Of a DNA stretch of 64,000 bases, positions 51,820 through 61,031 are shown piece by piece (the first letter of the stretch is position 1; each line of letters starts with the position of its first letter). Origin of the DNA: Streptomyces canus (lineage in GTDB: Bacteria; Actinomycetota; Actinomycetes; Streptomycetales; Streptomycetaceae); contig NZ_JAUSYQ010000001.1 in the NCBI RefSeq assembly GCF_030816965.1, forward strand, positions 85,396 through 149,395. The letters are read 5' to 3'. The notes below the pieces were generated by a model. The model was not told the origin of the DNA. It did no database searches and saw only the letters and a list, made by a program, of their open reading frames with translations. A program made the position numbers and the translations under genes.

Positions 51820-52116
51820 ATGAACGGAGACGAGCAGCTGCTGAACGGCCGCGTCTACGGCGCGGAGCACGACGACCCCAACCCCGGCCCGCTCCCACAC
51901 CGGACCTACGCCGCACTGGTCGGCGGACCGCTGGACGGCCTGCTGCTGGACATCCACGGATGGCGGACCGTGGAAGTCGACGACGGCGTGGCCCTGCCCA
52001 CCGAACTCGGACAGTTCCCCGGCGGCCGCGCCCTGTACGACCCGCGCCCCGGCGAGCCGCGCACACCGGGCCCGGGCGTGAGCTGCCGCCTGTACTACTC
52101 CGGCGACACCCCCTGA
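51820..52116 (+). CDS. Hypothetical protein
   Basis: 98 residues from ATG 51820 (MNGDEQLLNGRVYGAEHDDP; HRTYAALVGGPLDGLLLDIH). GAGG lies nine bases upstream; a GTG at 51790 is in frame. A small soluble protein commonly found beside plasmid replication genes, of unknown function. Confidence 0.55.
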   Translation: MNGDEQLLNGRVYGAEHDDPNPGPLPHRTYAALVGGPLDGLLLDIHGWRTVEVDDGVALPTELGQFPGGRALYDPRPGEPRTPGPGVSCRLYYSGDTP

Positions 52117-52225
52117 CCACAACCCCGACCATCAGCCCGACCACGGCAGGTCAACGGGCAGGCATCCCGCGAAGTCCAGTAGGACTGATCGTTCTCAAGG
52201 TCAGCGCCGGCGCCGCGCTCAGGGG

Positions 52226-52849
52226 TGGCTGCCGGAGGGCACCTGTTCCTTCGACGAAGTTCCGTCCCGACAACGCTGGCGCCCCCCGCAGTTCACCCAG
52301 CGCAGAACCCTCGCCGAAGAGCACCACTGGCGCGCGAGCCGGCCGAAAGCCGTCCGAGGCTGGAACACCGCGGTCATCGGCGCCGGACATGTCGGGCCAG
52401 CGCAATTAACGCCGGTATACCGAGCGCTGCGCAAGGCGTTTGAGGACGGCAAGAACGAGCCAGGGGCAGCGGACTTCTACTACGGCGAGATGGAGATGCG
52501 CCGCCACGACCGCACAGGCACCACCCGAGCTGAACGCGGACTGCTGCACGCCTACTGCCTGCGTGCCTTGCGATCCCTGGGCTGGCTCGCTGCCGCCATG
52601 CTCGTCACCATTGTGCTGCTCATGGGCCTCGGGCTACCGAAGGATGATCCTCAGAACCCCACCGGGAACAGGTGGACGGGAAAGCGCTTCGAGAAGGCCC
52701 TGAACATCACGCTCAACTCCGTGGTGTTCCGCTCCAGCGGACAGGACCTGACCACCGCTGGCACCTACATCGAGATGACCTCTCGCCTCCTGGAACCTGC
52801 CCTTCTTGCCCTGGCTGTCCTCGCCGTCCGCGGACGTATCAAACGCTGA
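52226..52849 (+). pseudogene. C-terminal remnant of a pentapeptide-repeat / channel-like membrane protein
   Basis: One open frame without a start reads VPSRQRWRPPQFTQRRTLAE, LTPVYRALRKAFEDGKNEPG, AADFYYGEMEMRRHD and two membrane segments (LRSLGWLAAAMLVTIVLLMG; LLEPALLALAVLAVRGR). This is the usual C-terminus of Streptomyces pentapeptide-repeat membrane proteins. The repeat region is absent, and a deletion removed residues between YCLRALRSLGW and KDDPQNPTG. Confidence 0.6.
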
Positions 52850-52993
52850 CCATCCGCCACCGGGTGCTCAGCAAACTGAACACCCAACCGCTACCTACCG
52901 CGCCGGTGCTCCCCAAGGTCGTACGGCGGCGGCTGGGCCTCCGCCGTACGACCACCCGAATCGGCTATGCCGCCACACCTGTTGCGCCTGCTG

Positions 52994-53920
52994 GCTTGAT
53001 CTTTAACCTGTGCGGCGTGGTCGTGGGGTGGTTGACGTCTTCGTTCGCTGTTTCGCAGGTTGTGTCTTGCCGGGTGTGTGCACGTCGTGGCGGGGTGTGG
53101 GCCGGGTGTTCTTTCTGCCTGGTGGTCGTCCGGGGCCGGGGCGGGAGGGTTTCGGTGCTTGGGCCGGGCAGCTGGCCTTGGGGCGGATGTGCCGGAAGTC
53201 GCGGCGGACTCGGGCGGGGGTGAGCCTGTCCGGCGGGGTCGGTCTCTCCCAGGGCCGCCGCAGGTCGGCCGCCAGCGGTCGGGCGAGCCGCAGTTGGGTG
53301 TAGGCGGCGAGGATCAGCCAGGTCCGCCGGTCGGCTGCCTCGGGAGTGCGGATCTTCGGGGAGGTCCAGCCGAGGGTTTGTTTGAACAGGCGGAAGGTGT
53401 GCCCCGGTCGCAGGTGTGGCACAGGATCCGTTCCGGTGAGGTGTGGGCGTCGGGCCGCAGCCAGCAGGTGACGTCGATGGCCAGCACCAGCCGGCCGTCG
53501 GCAGCCCGTGGCCGTGGCACTTCGGCCAGTGCCCGCCGCAGCCGGCCGGCATCAATGCGTCCACGGGCCACCGCGGCGTAGAGCCCTCCGTGGCCGCGGC
53601 GGTGTTCGCCCACCAGCGACAGCTCCGCCAGCGACCTCACCGGTCCGTCGCCGCACAGAACGGCATCAGCCAGCTCGGACAACGCGTCCGAACGAGCGGT
53701 CAGGCAGGAGTAGAACTCGCCCCGGAAGCATGACAGTTGTGCCAATGCGTCAGACCGGGCGTCGTGATGCAGCAGACTCATCCTCACGGCCTTCGTTCTG
53801 AATGTGTGTGTTCCTTGGTCGGAGCACATGTTCAGACGAAGGCCGCTTCCCCGTACGGCAGTTACCGGACCGAGGATCAAGCTCGACGCACCGTTCGACA
53901 CCGGACGTTAAAGATCAAGC
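52994..53920 (-). mobile_element. IS701-like insertion sequence remnant with terminal inverted repeats
   Basis: GCTTGATCTTTAAC (52994-53007) and GTTAAAGATCAAGC (53907-53920) are perfect 14-bp inverted termini around a broken transposase gene. No clear target duplication. Confidence 0.7.
53003..53781 (-). pseudogene. Transposase with internal deletion
   Basis: The start (ATG 53781, MSLLHHDARSDALAQLSCFR) continues through ADAVLCGDGPVRSLAELSLV, GLYAAVARGRIDAGRLRRAL and VLAIDVTCWLRPDAHTSPER, the N-terminal half of an actinomycete IS701-like transposase. It then joins, out of frame, a C-terminal part (FKQTLGWTSPKIRTPEAADR, TWLILAAYTQLRLARPLAAD). The central catalytic region is missing. Confidence 0.75.
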
Positions 53921-53986
53921 TGGGGGATGTCCCGTAATTGATCTTCAAAGGTTGTTGGATGCATGGTGGGGTTGCCAGGAGCGTGT

Positions 53987-55075
53987 TCAGCCTGGCGGCG
54001 TTGGCTCGATCGCGGCGGACACTTCAGCGAGGAGTGATTCGACCTCTGCTCCCCAGCGCGAGCTCACCACCAGGTCCCGTGCAGGGTCGACCCATAGCAG
54101 GTGACCGCCGCCGTTTCCCCTGGCGCAGCGCCCGGTGGACGGGGCCTTGGGCCAGACCGTGCGGTGGTCGTTCAGCCACCATGACAGCCCGTAGTCGGGC
54201 TTGACCGGGCAGGGCCGCCACATCTCTTCGATCCACCCGGTGGACAGCAACCGACGCCTGCCCCATTGCCCGTTTCGTAGGCACAGTTGGCCGATCCGGG
54301 CAAGGTCGAGAGCATTGATCCATAGGCCGCCGCCCCAGTGTGCGCCGCCGGACACCACGAGGATGCGTCGGCCGTCGATCTCGATCGCGGAATCGGCGTA
54401 ACCGTGCCAGGACCAGCCGGACGAAGCCCCGATCGGCTCCATGATCCGCTCGTGCAGGGCCTCGGGCAGGGGTCGGCGGAGCAGGACAGTGAGCGCAAGG
54501 GCGGTCAGGTTCACTCGGACGTCGTTGTAGGCCCAGCCCGCTCCGGGCGGTCCGCCGGCTGACTCCGTTCCCTCACGGGTGCTCTGGGCGTCGGCCCAGG
54601 TTGGCTTGGACCACAGCTCGCCCTCCCACTGGCTGGACTGGTCCAGAAGGTGTCGCCAGGTGATCTTCCGTGCGTGTGCGTCGCCGAACTGCGGCAGGTC
54701 GACCGAGCGGCACACGGGCTCGTCCAACCGGAGCAGACCGTCATCGAACGCCAGCCCGGCCACGAGGGACAGGACGCTTTTGGTAGCGCTGAAAGCCATC
54801 TCCGTCCGCTCCGTGTCGCCCCAGGAGGCGAGGACCACGCCGCGCCGCACCACGACGCCGCTCGCCCCGTGCCCGTCGAGCAGAGGGCCCAGCACTGCAC
54901 GATGTGAGACGTCGCAGACTTGGGAGGCCAGGTAGGACCTCATGTTCTGAATCCCCGGTACTGTCCGCTCAGCCTGTTCCTTCGCGGCGCGTGCCAGCCG
55001 GGTGGCATCCACCCTCGACCACGGGTCACCGACATGCCCGCCCTCGTCCAGACACTGCCCTACGTTGATCATCAA
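53987..55075 (-). CDS. Serine hydrolase, class C beta-lactamase / penicillin-binding family
   Basis: 362 residues. The nucleophile motif SATK (in TEMAFSATKSVLSLV), Tyr motif YNDVRVN and late motif GGGHLLWVDP are present, as in 6-aminohexanoate-hydrolase or esterase-like members. No signal peptide, so probably cytosolic with an esterase or amidase role; the substrate is unknown. It overlaps the preceding small frame by four bases. Confidence 0.85.
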   Translation of the reverse strand: MMINVGQCLDEGGHVGDPWSRVDATRLARAAKEQAERTVPGIQNMRSYLASQVCDVSHRAVLGPLLDGHGASGVVVRRGVVLASWGDTERTEMAFSATKSVLSLVAGLAFDDGLLRLDEPVCRSVDLPQFGDAHARKITWRHLLDQSSQWEGELWSKPTWADAQSTREGTESAGGPPGAGWAYNDVRVNLTALALTVLLRRPLPEALHERIMEPIGASSGWSWHGYADSAIEIDGRRILVVSGGAHWGGGLWINALDLARIGQLCLRNGQWGRRRLLSTGWIEEMWRPCPVKPDYGLSWWLNDHRTVWPKAPSTGRCARGNGGGHLLWVDPARDLVVSSRWGAEVESLLAEVSAAIEPTPPG

Positions 55076-55563
55076 CCCCGCCCTCTACGCGTTCTGTTGA
55101 CCGTCCGGATGCTCCTACCCCACGATCCACCCGACTGTCGCCAACGCACTGACCTGGCAGTCCTGAGGTCGTCCGGAGCGGTTGCCAGCGAGAGGAGGCT
55201 GCTTGACGGGCCGTGGGATGATCTTGAGATAGCTGGTGTGGTCACGGCGTCGGAGCCCTCTTGGACAGCACCGTTCACCGGGCTCAGCCCACGTGACCTT
55301 CGGCAAGCTGGTGACTGTGCTGCGGCGCGATGGCGCTGATTCGCCGCGACGGGGACGGCCGTCTCGACGACCGTGCCGACTCGCTCATCCACCAGGAGGT
55401 CACGTACCTGATCACAGTCGCGCTCCGGCAGCGTGACGGTGGCGAAGTCCGGAGCGCCATCGGGACTCCGCGGCGGCCCGTGCTCGATGAGTTCGCGGCG
55501 TACGGCGGCCACTCGATCCCGCCACTCGCCTGCGACTCCGTCCGGTTGCACGATGGAGTTCAC
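55072..55563 (-). CDS. Doubtful hypothetical protein upstream of the serine hydrolase
   Basis: From GTG 55563 (AAAAGGAG upstream): VNSIVQPDGVAGEWRDRVAA, VRRELIEHGPPRSPDGAPDF, ATVTLPERDCDQVRDLLVDE. The first 90 residues are protein-like; the rest is Arg/Ser-rich and may follow a frameshift. Another minus-strand frame (from ATG 55777, MISVHHWRRTEEDQPPGADG, PAYLPELDELVVDVGDVAAV) overlaps its start and is equally plausible. Confidence 0.35.
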   Translation of the reverse strand: MNSIVQPDGVAGEWRDRVAAVRRELIEHGPPRSPDGAPDFATVTLPERDCDQVRDLLVDERVGTVVETAVPVAANQRHRAAAQSPACRRSRGLSPVNGAVQEGSDAVTTPAISRSSHGPSSSLLSLATAPDDLRTARSVRWRQSGGSWGRSIRTVNRTRRGRG

Positions 55564-55797
55564 CAAGCACACTCCTTTTGGCTGAGGGCACGGCATCGAC
55601 GGTGTCACGTACTGCCGCGACATCGCCGACATCCACGACCAGCTCATCGAGCTCGGGCAGATAGGCCGGCTGCGCACCCGGATCGCCGACGAACTCGGCA
55701 TCGATGCTGACCCGAAAGCCATCGGCCCCAGGCGGCTGATCCTCCTCGGTTCGCCGCCAGTGATGGACAGAGATCATGCGAGCGGCAGACTGGCCCC

Positions 55798-56409
55798 ATG
55801 ACCGCATCAGATCCCAAGGCTGATCTTCACTTTTATCTGCAGTCCGCCCGTGATGCCCTGCTATGGAAGCTCGAAGGGCTCTCGGAGTACGACATCCGCC
55901 GTCCGTCGACGCCGACCGGCACCAACGTTCTCGGCCTGGTGAAGCACGCGGCCAGCGTGGAGCTGGGCTATCTCGGCGACACCTTCGGACGGCCGTCCGG
56001 TGAACCGCTGCCTTGGCTGGAAGACGGTGCCGAGCCGAACGCGGATATGTGGGTCACCGCCGACGAGTCACGCGAGTACATCGTTGAGCTCTACCGCCGA
56101 GCGTGGACCCACGCGGATGCGACGCTCGACACGCTGGCGCTGGACACGATCGGCAAGGTGCCATGGTGGCCCAGCGGTAGGGACGAGGTGACGTTGCACC
56201 ACGCCGTGGTGCGCGTGATCGCTGACACGCACCGGCACGCTGGCCATGCCGACATCATCCGGGAGCTCATGGACGGTGCCGTGGGGATGAACAAGGGCAA
56301 CGACAGCATGGCGCCGGGTGACTCGGCATGGTGGGAGAACCATCGGAGCCGACTGGAGCATGCAGCTCAGGAAGCCGAGCGACGGATAACTTCGGACCAG
56401 ATCAACTGA
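55798..56409 (+). CDS. DinB / DUF664 family protein
   Basis: 203 residues. The family pattern is clear: LWKLEGLSEYDIRRPSTPTG, NVLGLVKHAASVELGYLGDT, a central tryptophan-rich stretch and RVIADTHRHAGHADIIRELM. The His residues (KHAASVE and HRHAGHAD) form the metal site of this four-helix bundle. These proteins are thiol-dependent (mycothiol in actinomycetes) or of unknown activity. The gene ends in a GACCAGATC...TGAGAC repeat copy. Confidence 0.85.
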   Translation: MTASDPKADLHFYLQSARDALLWKLEGLSEYDIRRPSTPTGTNVLGLVKHAASVELGYLGDTFGRPSGEPLPWLEDGAEPNADMWVTADESREYIVELYRRAWTHADATLDTLALDTIGKVPWWPSGRDEVTLHHAVVRVIADTHRHAGHADIIRELMDGAVGMNKGNDSMAPGDSAWWENHRSRLEHAAQEAERRITSDQIN

Positions 56410-56414
56410 GACAG
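56394..56414 (+). repeat. Isolated copy of the GACCAGATC...TGAGACGG repeat
   Basis: GGACCAGATCAACTGAGACA overlaps the last codons and stop of the DinB gene, 10 kb from the main cluster. Confidence 0.55.
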
Positions 56415-56660
56415 TTTGAGGCGAGATGGGCAGCCGCCCGGGCGGCTGCCCATCGAGGCAGATAGCGGCAGCTGTCTGTAAGCAGTTCTTTCGGCTCCGC
56501 TGCACCGAGTTGTTTTGGCTCCGCTGACGGGCTGGACGGGGCGTGCGGGAGGGGGTTCGCGCCGCTGTAGCAAGGAGATTTGGCCCCACTTCGATCGGGT
56601 GGTCCCGCTGGCCGGGACGGGGGTAGATCTCGCCGGGCACCCAGGCGGGCTGACGGTCTT
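56410..56660. other. Inverted IS-end remnant
   Basis: Bases 56469-56505 are the reverse complement (about 85 percent identical) of 57474-57510, which abuts an istB fragment. GGCTCC-rich repeats continue to about 56540. No gene. Confidence 0.5.
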
Positions 56661-57323
56661 CTACGGCCTGCTGTCAGCGCGGGGTGTGCCGTACCAGCGC
56701 CACGTGGCAAGGCGCGGACGACCGGGAAGTTCTGCGCGGCCGGTGGCCCAAAGGAGGGTTGGCCACCGGTCGGTATCGGTCGGGGTGTCGGGGAAGAGCC
56801 GGTCCAGCACGCGGCCGCATAGGTCTGCGGGCGGCGTCCAGTCAATGCCCAGGCCCTCGGCGACGTCGTGGGTGTGCACCAGGGTCTCGACGATGCCCAT
56901 CGCGGCGAAGCCTTCGGGGTCGGCAGGGCCGAAGATGTGATGTGCCCGGACCGTGGGTGGCGTCGTGCGGACGATTGCGGTCAGCAAGGCGCCGCTGGCA
57001 TCCAGTACTTGCAGCAGACCGGCTGGGCCGGCCTCGCGGTCGGCGAAGACAGCATTCGCGGGGCCGCCCGGCCTCTTGCGGCTCCACGCGAACGGCACAT
57101 GGGTGTCCAGCGGCGGGTTCGCCGGGCTCAGTTGGACGGCGTAGGAGAACAGGTCGTCGGCCAGGTGCTCGACCGTCTCCCAACAGTCCCACTCCAGGGA
57201 ACCGGCCTTGACACTCCAGTCCGGCGCGTTCGCCCCGCGCAGAGCAGCGAGAGCCAAACGGACGGCATGTTCGACATCGGTCGCGGTAACGGGGCCGCTC
57301 GGTGATCCCTGTGCTTGAGCCAT
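56661..57323 (-). CDS. Maleylpyruvate isomerase-like / mycothiol-dependent domain protein
   Basis: 220 residues. The N-terminal MDMPI helical bundle signature is present: EWDCWETVEHLADDLFSYAV and later GFAAMGIVETLVHTHDVAEG, whose His residues bind the metal, with LGIDWTPPADLCGRVLDRLF. The enzyme is probably a thiol-dependent transferase or isomerase of unknown substrate. It is flanked by inverted copies of an IS end, so it may have been carried by one. Confidence 0.8.
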   Translation of the reverse strand: MAQAQGSPSGPVTATDVEHAVRLALAALRGANAPDWSVKAGSLEWDCWETVEHLADDLFSYAVQLSPANPPLDTHVPFAWSRKRPGGPANAVFADREAGPAGLLQVLDASGALLTAIVRTTPPTVRAHHIFGPADPEGFAAMGIVETLVHTHDVAEGLGIDWTPPADLCGRVLDRLFPDTPTDTDRWPTLLWATGRAELPGRPRLATWRWYGTPRADSRP

Positions 57324-57473
57324 GACGGGACCGTATCAATGATCCTCCGACCCAAGGGAACCCATGTTCGACTTGAAGGCGGCGAGAGCCAGGCCGTTTC
57401 CGGTGAGCCTTTCGTGGCTCCGCGCTAAGTGGAGCCAGGTCAACTTCTTACGTCGTGGAGCCACTTCCGGTCC

Positions 57474-57690
57474 GTGCAGTGGAGCCCAAAGAAGTGCTTA
57501 CAAACAGGCAGCAGTCAGCCAGCCTTGGCGGGTTCCTCGGCTCGTGCTCGGGTGCTGGCGAGGCGGTAGGAGTCGGTGCCGGTTTCGATGAGGTGCCGTT
57601 GAAGGTGAGGCGGTCGACGATGGCGCGCAGAGGCGTGGGTCGGTGAAGGTCTTGGTCCAGCCGCCGAAGGACTCGTTGGAGGCTTAGGGC
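57474..57690 (-). pseudogene. istB fragment and IS21-type end
   Basis: The minus strand encodes RAIVDRLTFNGT and, in another frame, LIETGTDSYRLASTRARAEE, matching the IstB C-terminus (IVDGLTFGGNIIETGSDSYR) encoded at 23916-24677. The IS end lies at 57474-57510, in inverted orientation to 56469-56505. Confidence 0.65.
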
Positions 57691-57826
57691 TCCGAACAGA
57701 ATGAGGCGAAGGCGTGGCTTGCCGTCGGACCTGCCGATCTCGCACCGGTCCGGGCCGATAGCCACATTTTCATAGGTGTGAGTGCCCGTTTGAGGTTCCC
57801 GCGGGGCAGGGTTCTAGGTTCAGGGG

Positions 57827-58678
57827 ATGGTGGATGGACCTGAGCTGATCACGGTCGGTCAACTGGCACGCCGTGTCGGCCTGACCGCGAAGGCGCTGCG
57901 GCACTACGACCGGGTGGGACTGCTGGCGCCTGCCGTCGTCGACCCCGACACCGGCTACCGGCTCTACGGCGCCGAGCAGGTCGCGCCCGCGCGGCTGGTG
58001 CGGCTCCTGCGCTCGGTCGACGTCCCTCTGGAGCAAGTGCGTGCGTGCCTGGCCAAGCCGGACGACGAGGCCGCGATCCAGCAGGTCCTGATCCAGCACC
58101 GGCGACGGCTCCAGGCACGCCTGGACCGGGTCCGGGGCGATCTCCACCGAACAGACCATCTGATCGAGGACGGAGTCACAACAGCGATGACCGACCAGGA
58201 CACGCAGCAGAGGACCGAGGGCGCCGCAGGCGACGAGCGGCGGGTGGCCGTGGACCTGTTCAACGGGGTGTGGCGGTTGCTGGAGCAGGAGGACCGCAGC
58301 GTCGAGGACGACGACCGGATGCTGCACATGGCGCACGCCTCGCGCTACCACTGGGGCCAGGTGGGCGCCCCGGTGAATCTCAGCCGCGGCGAGTGGCAGT
58401 GCTCACGCGTCTACTGCGTGCTGGGCCGGGCCGAGCCCGCCCTGCACCACGCCCGGCGCGGCCTGGAGATCTGCCGGGCCCACGGCATCGGGGACTGGGA
58501 CCTGGCCTACGCCTACGAGTCCCTGGCCCGCGCCCACGCGGTGGCCGGCGACAAGGACCAGGCCCGCACCTGGACCGAACAGGCCCTGGCCGCCGCCGAG
58601 GACATCGCCCAGGACGAGGACCGCGAACTGGTCCTCACCGACCTGGAGGCCATCCCCGCCCAACCGCGCTTCTGGTAA
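57827..58678 (+). CDS. MerR-family transcriptional regulator with TPR-like C-terminus
   Basis: 283 residues. An N-terminal MerR helix-turn-helix and wing (ITVGQLARRVGLTAKALRHY, GLLAPAVVDPDTGYRLY) is followed by a coiled dimerisation helix and a helical-repeat-like domain (LFNGVWRLLEQEDRSVEDDD, RYHWGQVGAPVNLSRGEWQC, WDLAYAYESLARAHAVAGDK). That domain resembles the product of the adjacent broken gene. Confidence 0.88.
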   Translation: MVDGPELITVGQLARRVGLTAKALRHYDRVGLLAPAVVDPDTGYRLYGAEQVAPARLVRLLRSVDVPLEQVRACLAKPDDEAAIQQVLIQHRRRLQARLDRVRGDLHRTDHLIEDGVTTAMTDQDTQQRTEGAAGDERRVAVDLFNGVWRLLEQEDRSVEDDDRMLHMAHASRYHWGQVGAPVNLSRGEWQCSRVYCVLGRAEPALHHARRGLEICRAHGIGDWDLAYAYESLARAHAVAGDKDQARTWTEQALAAAEDIAQDEDRELVLTDLEAIPAQPRFW

Positions 58679-58734
58679 CCCGCCCGGCCACCGACCCGCC
58701 CGGACCCCCACACGTGACCTGGAGGTACATTGCT

Positions 58735-59471
58735 GTGACCGGTACCACCCCCGCCCTTCCCGCCCTGGCCGACCTGGGGCAGTTGCGCAACCAGGCCAAG
58801 GACCTGCGCCTGGCCGTCCAGGGCAGTAAGCCCGGTGCCGCCGAGCGCGCGGCCAAGACCGGCCCGGTCGACCCGGTCGATTTCTCCATACGCGACGCGC
58901 AGCATGTCATCGCCCGCGAACACGGCTTCGCCCGCTGGCAGGACGTGGTCTTTGCGTTCGGTAACCGCCAACCGCGCGCACGTGATCTGCACCCATGGGT
59001 TCGCCGTCGAGCTCAACCACGCGCTCGGGGGCCTGCTCTTCGACCTCACCCCCGGACACCTCGCGCGCCGAGCAGGACCGGGCCCTCTACCAGGCCTACG
59101 CGGCGTGTTACCACTGGCTGGAGGCGGGCACCCCGGCCCACCACGGCCGCGGCGAATACACCATTGCCCAGACTGCCCTGGCCATGGGCCGCCCTCAGGT
59201 TGCCGCCCACCACGCCCCGCGCTACGCGGAGTTGATCGCCGAGCACCCGGATGACTTCACCGACTGGGACCGGGCCTTCGCCACCGAGGTCCGGGCCCGG
59301 ACGGCCGCCGCCACCGGCACCCCGGACGCGAGGGAACTCAAAGCCCGCGCCCAGCGCCTCGCCGACCGCCTCGCCGACCCCGACGCGCGCGAAGTCGTGC
59401 AGGACCGCCTGGACCGCGGACCTTGGTTCACACGGGAAGGGCAGCCCGACGCCACGGGCCCAACGGAATGA
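58735..59471 (+). pseudogene. Ankyrin-head / TPR-like protein, multiply frameshifted
   Basis: From GTG 58735 (GGAGG nine bases upstream): ADLGQLRNQAKDLRLAVQGS, DAQHVIAREHGFARWQDVVF. A second frame then carries FAVELNHALGGLLFDLTPG. A third carries EQDRALYQAYAACYHWLEAG, TPAHHGRGEYTIAQTALAMG, AELIAEHPDDFTDWDRAFAT to the stop. The last part is paralogous to the C-terminal domain of the MerR regulator just upstream. Confidence 0.65.
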
Positions 59472-59508
59472 GCATCCCTCAGTCTGCCCTCTCCTCGCCG
59501 ATACGAGA

Positions 59509-60348
59509 GTGCAAGCGGGTACGGGTACGGGGGCGGGCACGCGCAAGCCGTGGGAGATCGAGGACGGGTTGTGGGAGCGGATCGAGCCGTTACTGCCGGT
59601 GGTGGCGCGGCGCTGCCGTCACCCCGGACGCATGCGGCTTGAGCAGCGCAAAGTCATGTGCAGGATCCTGTTCGTGCTGTACACCGGGATCCGGTGGGAG
59701 GTCCTGCCGCAGGAGCTGGGCTTCGGCTCCGGGATGACCTGCTGGCGGCGGCTGCGCGACTGGAATGAGACGGGAGTGTGGCAGCAGTTGCACGAGCTTC
59801 TGCTCGCCGAACTGCGCGCCGGCGACATCCTCGACCTGTCCCGCGTCTCCGTCGACGGCTCCCACCTGCGGGCCCTGAAGGGCGGGGACGCCACCGGGCG
59901 TTCACCGGTAGACCGGGGCAAGACCGGCAGCAAGCACCACGTCATCGTCGACGCCCACGGCATCCCGCTGGCCGCCACCGTGACCGGCGGCAACCGCAAC
60001 GACGTCACCCAGCTCCTGCCCCTGATCCACGCCGTGCCACCGATCCGCGGCAAGCGCGGGCGACCCCGCCGGCGCCCCGATGTGCTCTACGCGGACCGCG
60101 GCCACGACCACGACATCTACCGCCGCCAGGTCCGCGAGCTGGGCATCCGCCCGCGCATCGCCCGCCGCGGCACCGGGCACGGCAGCGGACTGGGCAAGAG
60201 CCGATGGGTCGTGGAAGCAGCCCTCGCCCTCCTGCACTGGTTCCGCCGACTGCGCCTCCGTTGGCAGATCCGCACCGACATCCACCAAGCCTTCCTCACC
60301 CTCGGCTGCGCGATCATCTGCCGGCGACGCCTGAAGACCTCATTTTGA
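59509..60348 (+). CDS. IS5-family transposase
   Basis: 279 residues from GTG 59509. The N-terminal domain (WEIEDGLWERIEPLLPVVAR, GIRWEVLPQELGFGSGMTCW) and the DDE core (SRVSVDGSHLRALKGG, DVLYADRGHDHDIYRRQV, KSRWVVEAALALLHWFRRLR) are complete. Terminal repeats were not identified with confidence. It is probably intact and potentially active. Confidence 0.88.
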   Translation: MQAGTGTGAGTRKPWEIEDGLWERIEPLLPVVARRCRHPGRMRLEQRKVMCRILFVLYTGIRWEVLPQELGFGSGMTCWRRLRDWNETGVWQQLHELLLAELRAGDILDLSRVSVDGSHLRALKGGDATGRSPVDRGKTGSKHHVIVDAHGIPLAATVTGGNRNDVTQLLPLIHAVPPIRGKRGRPRRRPDVLYADRGHDHDIYRRQVRELGIRPRIARRGTGHGSGLGKSRWVVEAALALLHWFRRLRLRWQIRTDIHQAFLTLGCAIICRRRLKTSF

Positions 60349-60572
60349 TCTGAGTCCTTGAGCACGCAGACAAAGGAACGCCGGAAGAGCGCGAACAGCT
60401 CGTGACCGTGCTGTCAGCCTCGAAGGTGCACTCATGCGGGGACTCACCATAGGCAAGTACTCCGCCCAGCCCACAGCCGTCCCGGACCTTCCTGCGGCCT
60501 GCAAACACCGCTAGAGCGTGTCTCTTTGATGGGTCGGTCAGTTGATCGGATGTGTCTGTCCGATTAGTGAGC

Positions 60573-60800
60573 ACTACGGTCCAGCCGATGTCGTCGACGG
60601 CAACCGCTGCGGCGAGGACGGCGGCGAAGATCTTCTCCCATGTGCCGTCGACGGCCCACCTGATCAGCCGCTTATGGGCCGTCTGGAACGAGCCGAGCTC
60701 CTCGGGGGTGTCCCGCCAGGGCGAGTTGGCGCGGTACTTCCACGCGATGGCCTCGAGCGTGCCGCGGTGATCGGCCCAGCGCCGTCCCCTGGCAATGTGA
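60573..60800 (-). pseudogene. N-terminal fragment of another IS5-like transposase
   Basis: The minus strand reads RRWADHRGTLEAIAWKYRAN, SPWRDTPEELGSFQTAHKRL and IRWAVDGTWEKIFAAVLA, the orfA part of a second IS5 subgroup, then breaks. GAGCGTGTCTCTTTGATGGG at about 60513 resembles the terminal repeat of that subgroup. Bases 60349-60512 hold no gene. Confidence 0.7.
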
Positions 60801-61031
60801 ACCTGGCCAAGCTCACCAGCAACACCGACGTTCCGCCGCGAGCCACCGAGCTTTCCGTCCGGATGCTCCGCCACGGCTTCGCTCTCTACGAGAAGGCCGC
60901 GGTCGCCACATAGCCCGAGCGGGGAGCGACCCGGGATCCCAGTGCCTACACGCACTCCAGTGCAATGCCGCTGGCCCGGGCCAACGAAAGACCCCGGGTC
61001 GTACAAAGCGTCCGGGAGCGGCCCAACAGCG

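Noticed and set aside
52994..53920. Target-site duplication of the IS701-like element
   Set aside because: The four bases on each side do not match.
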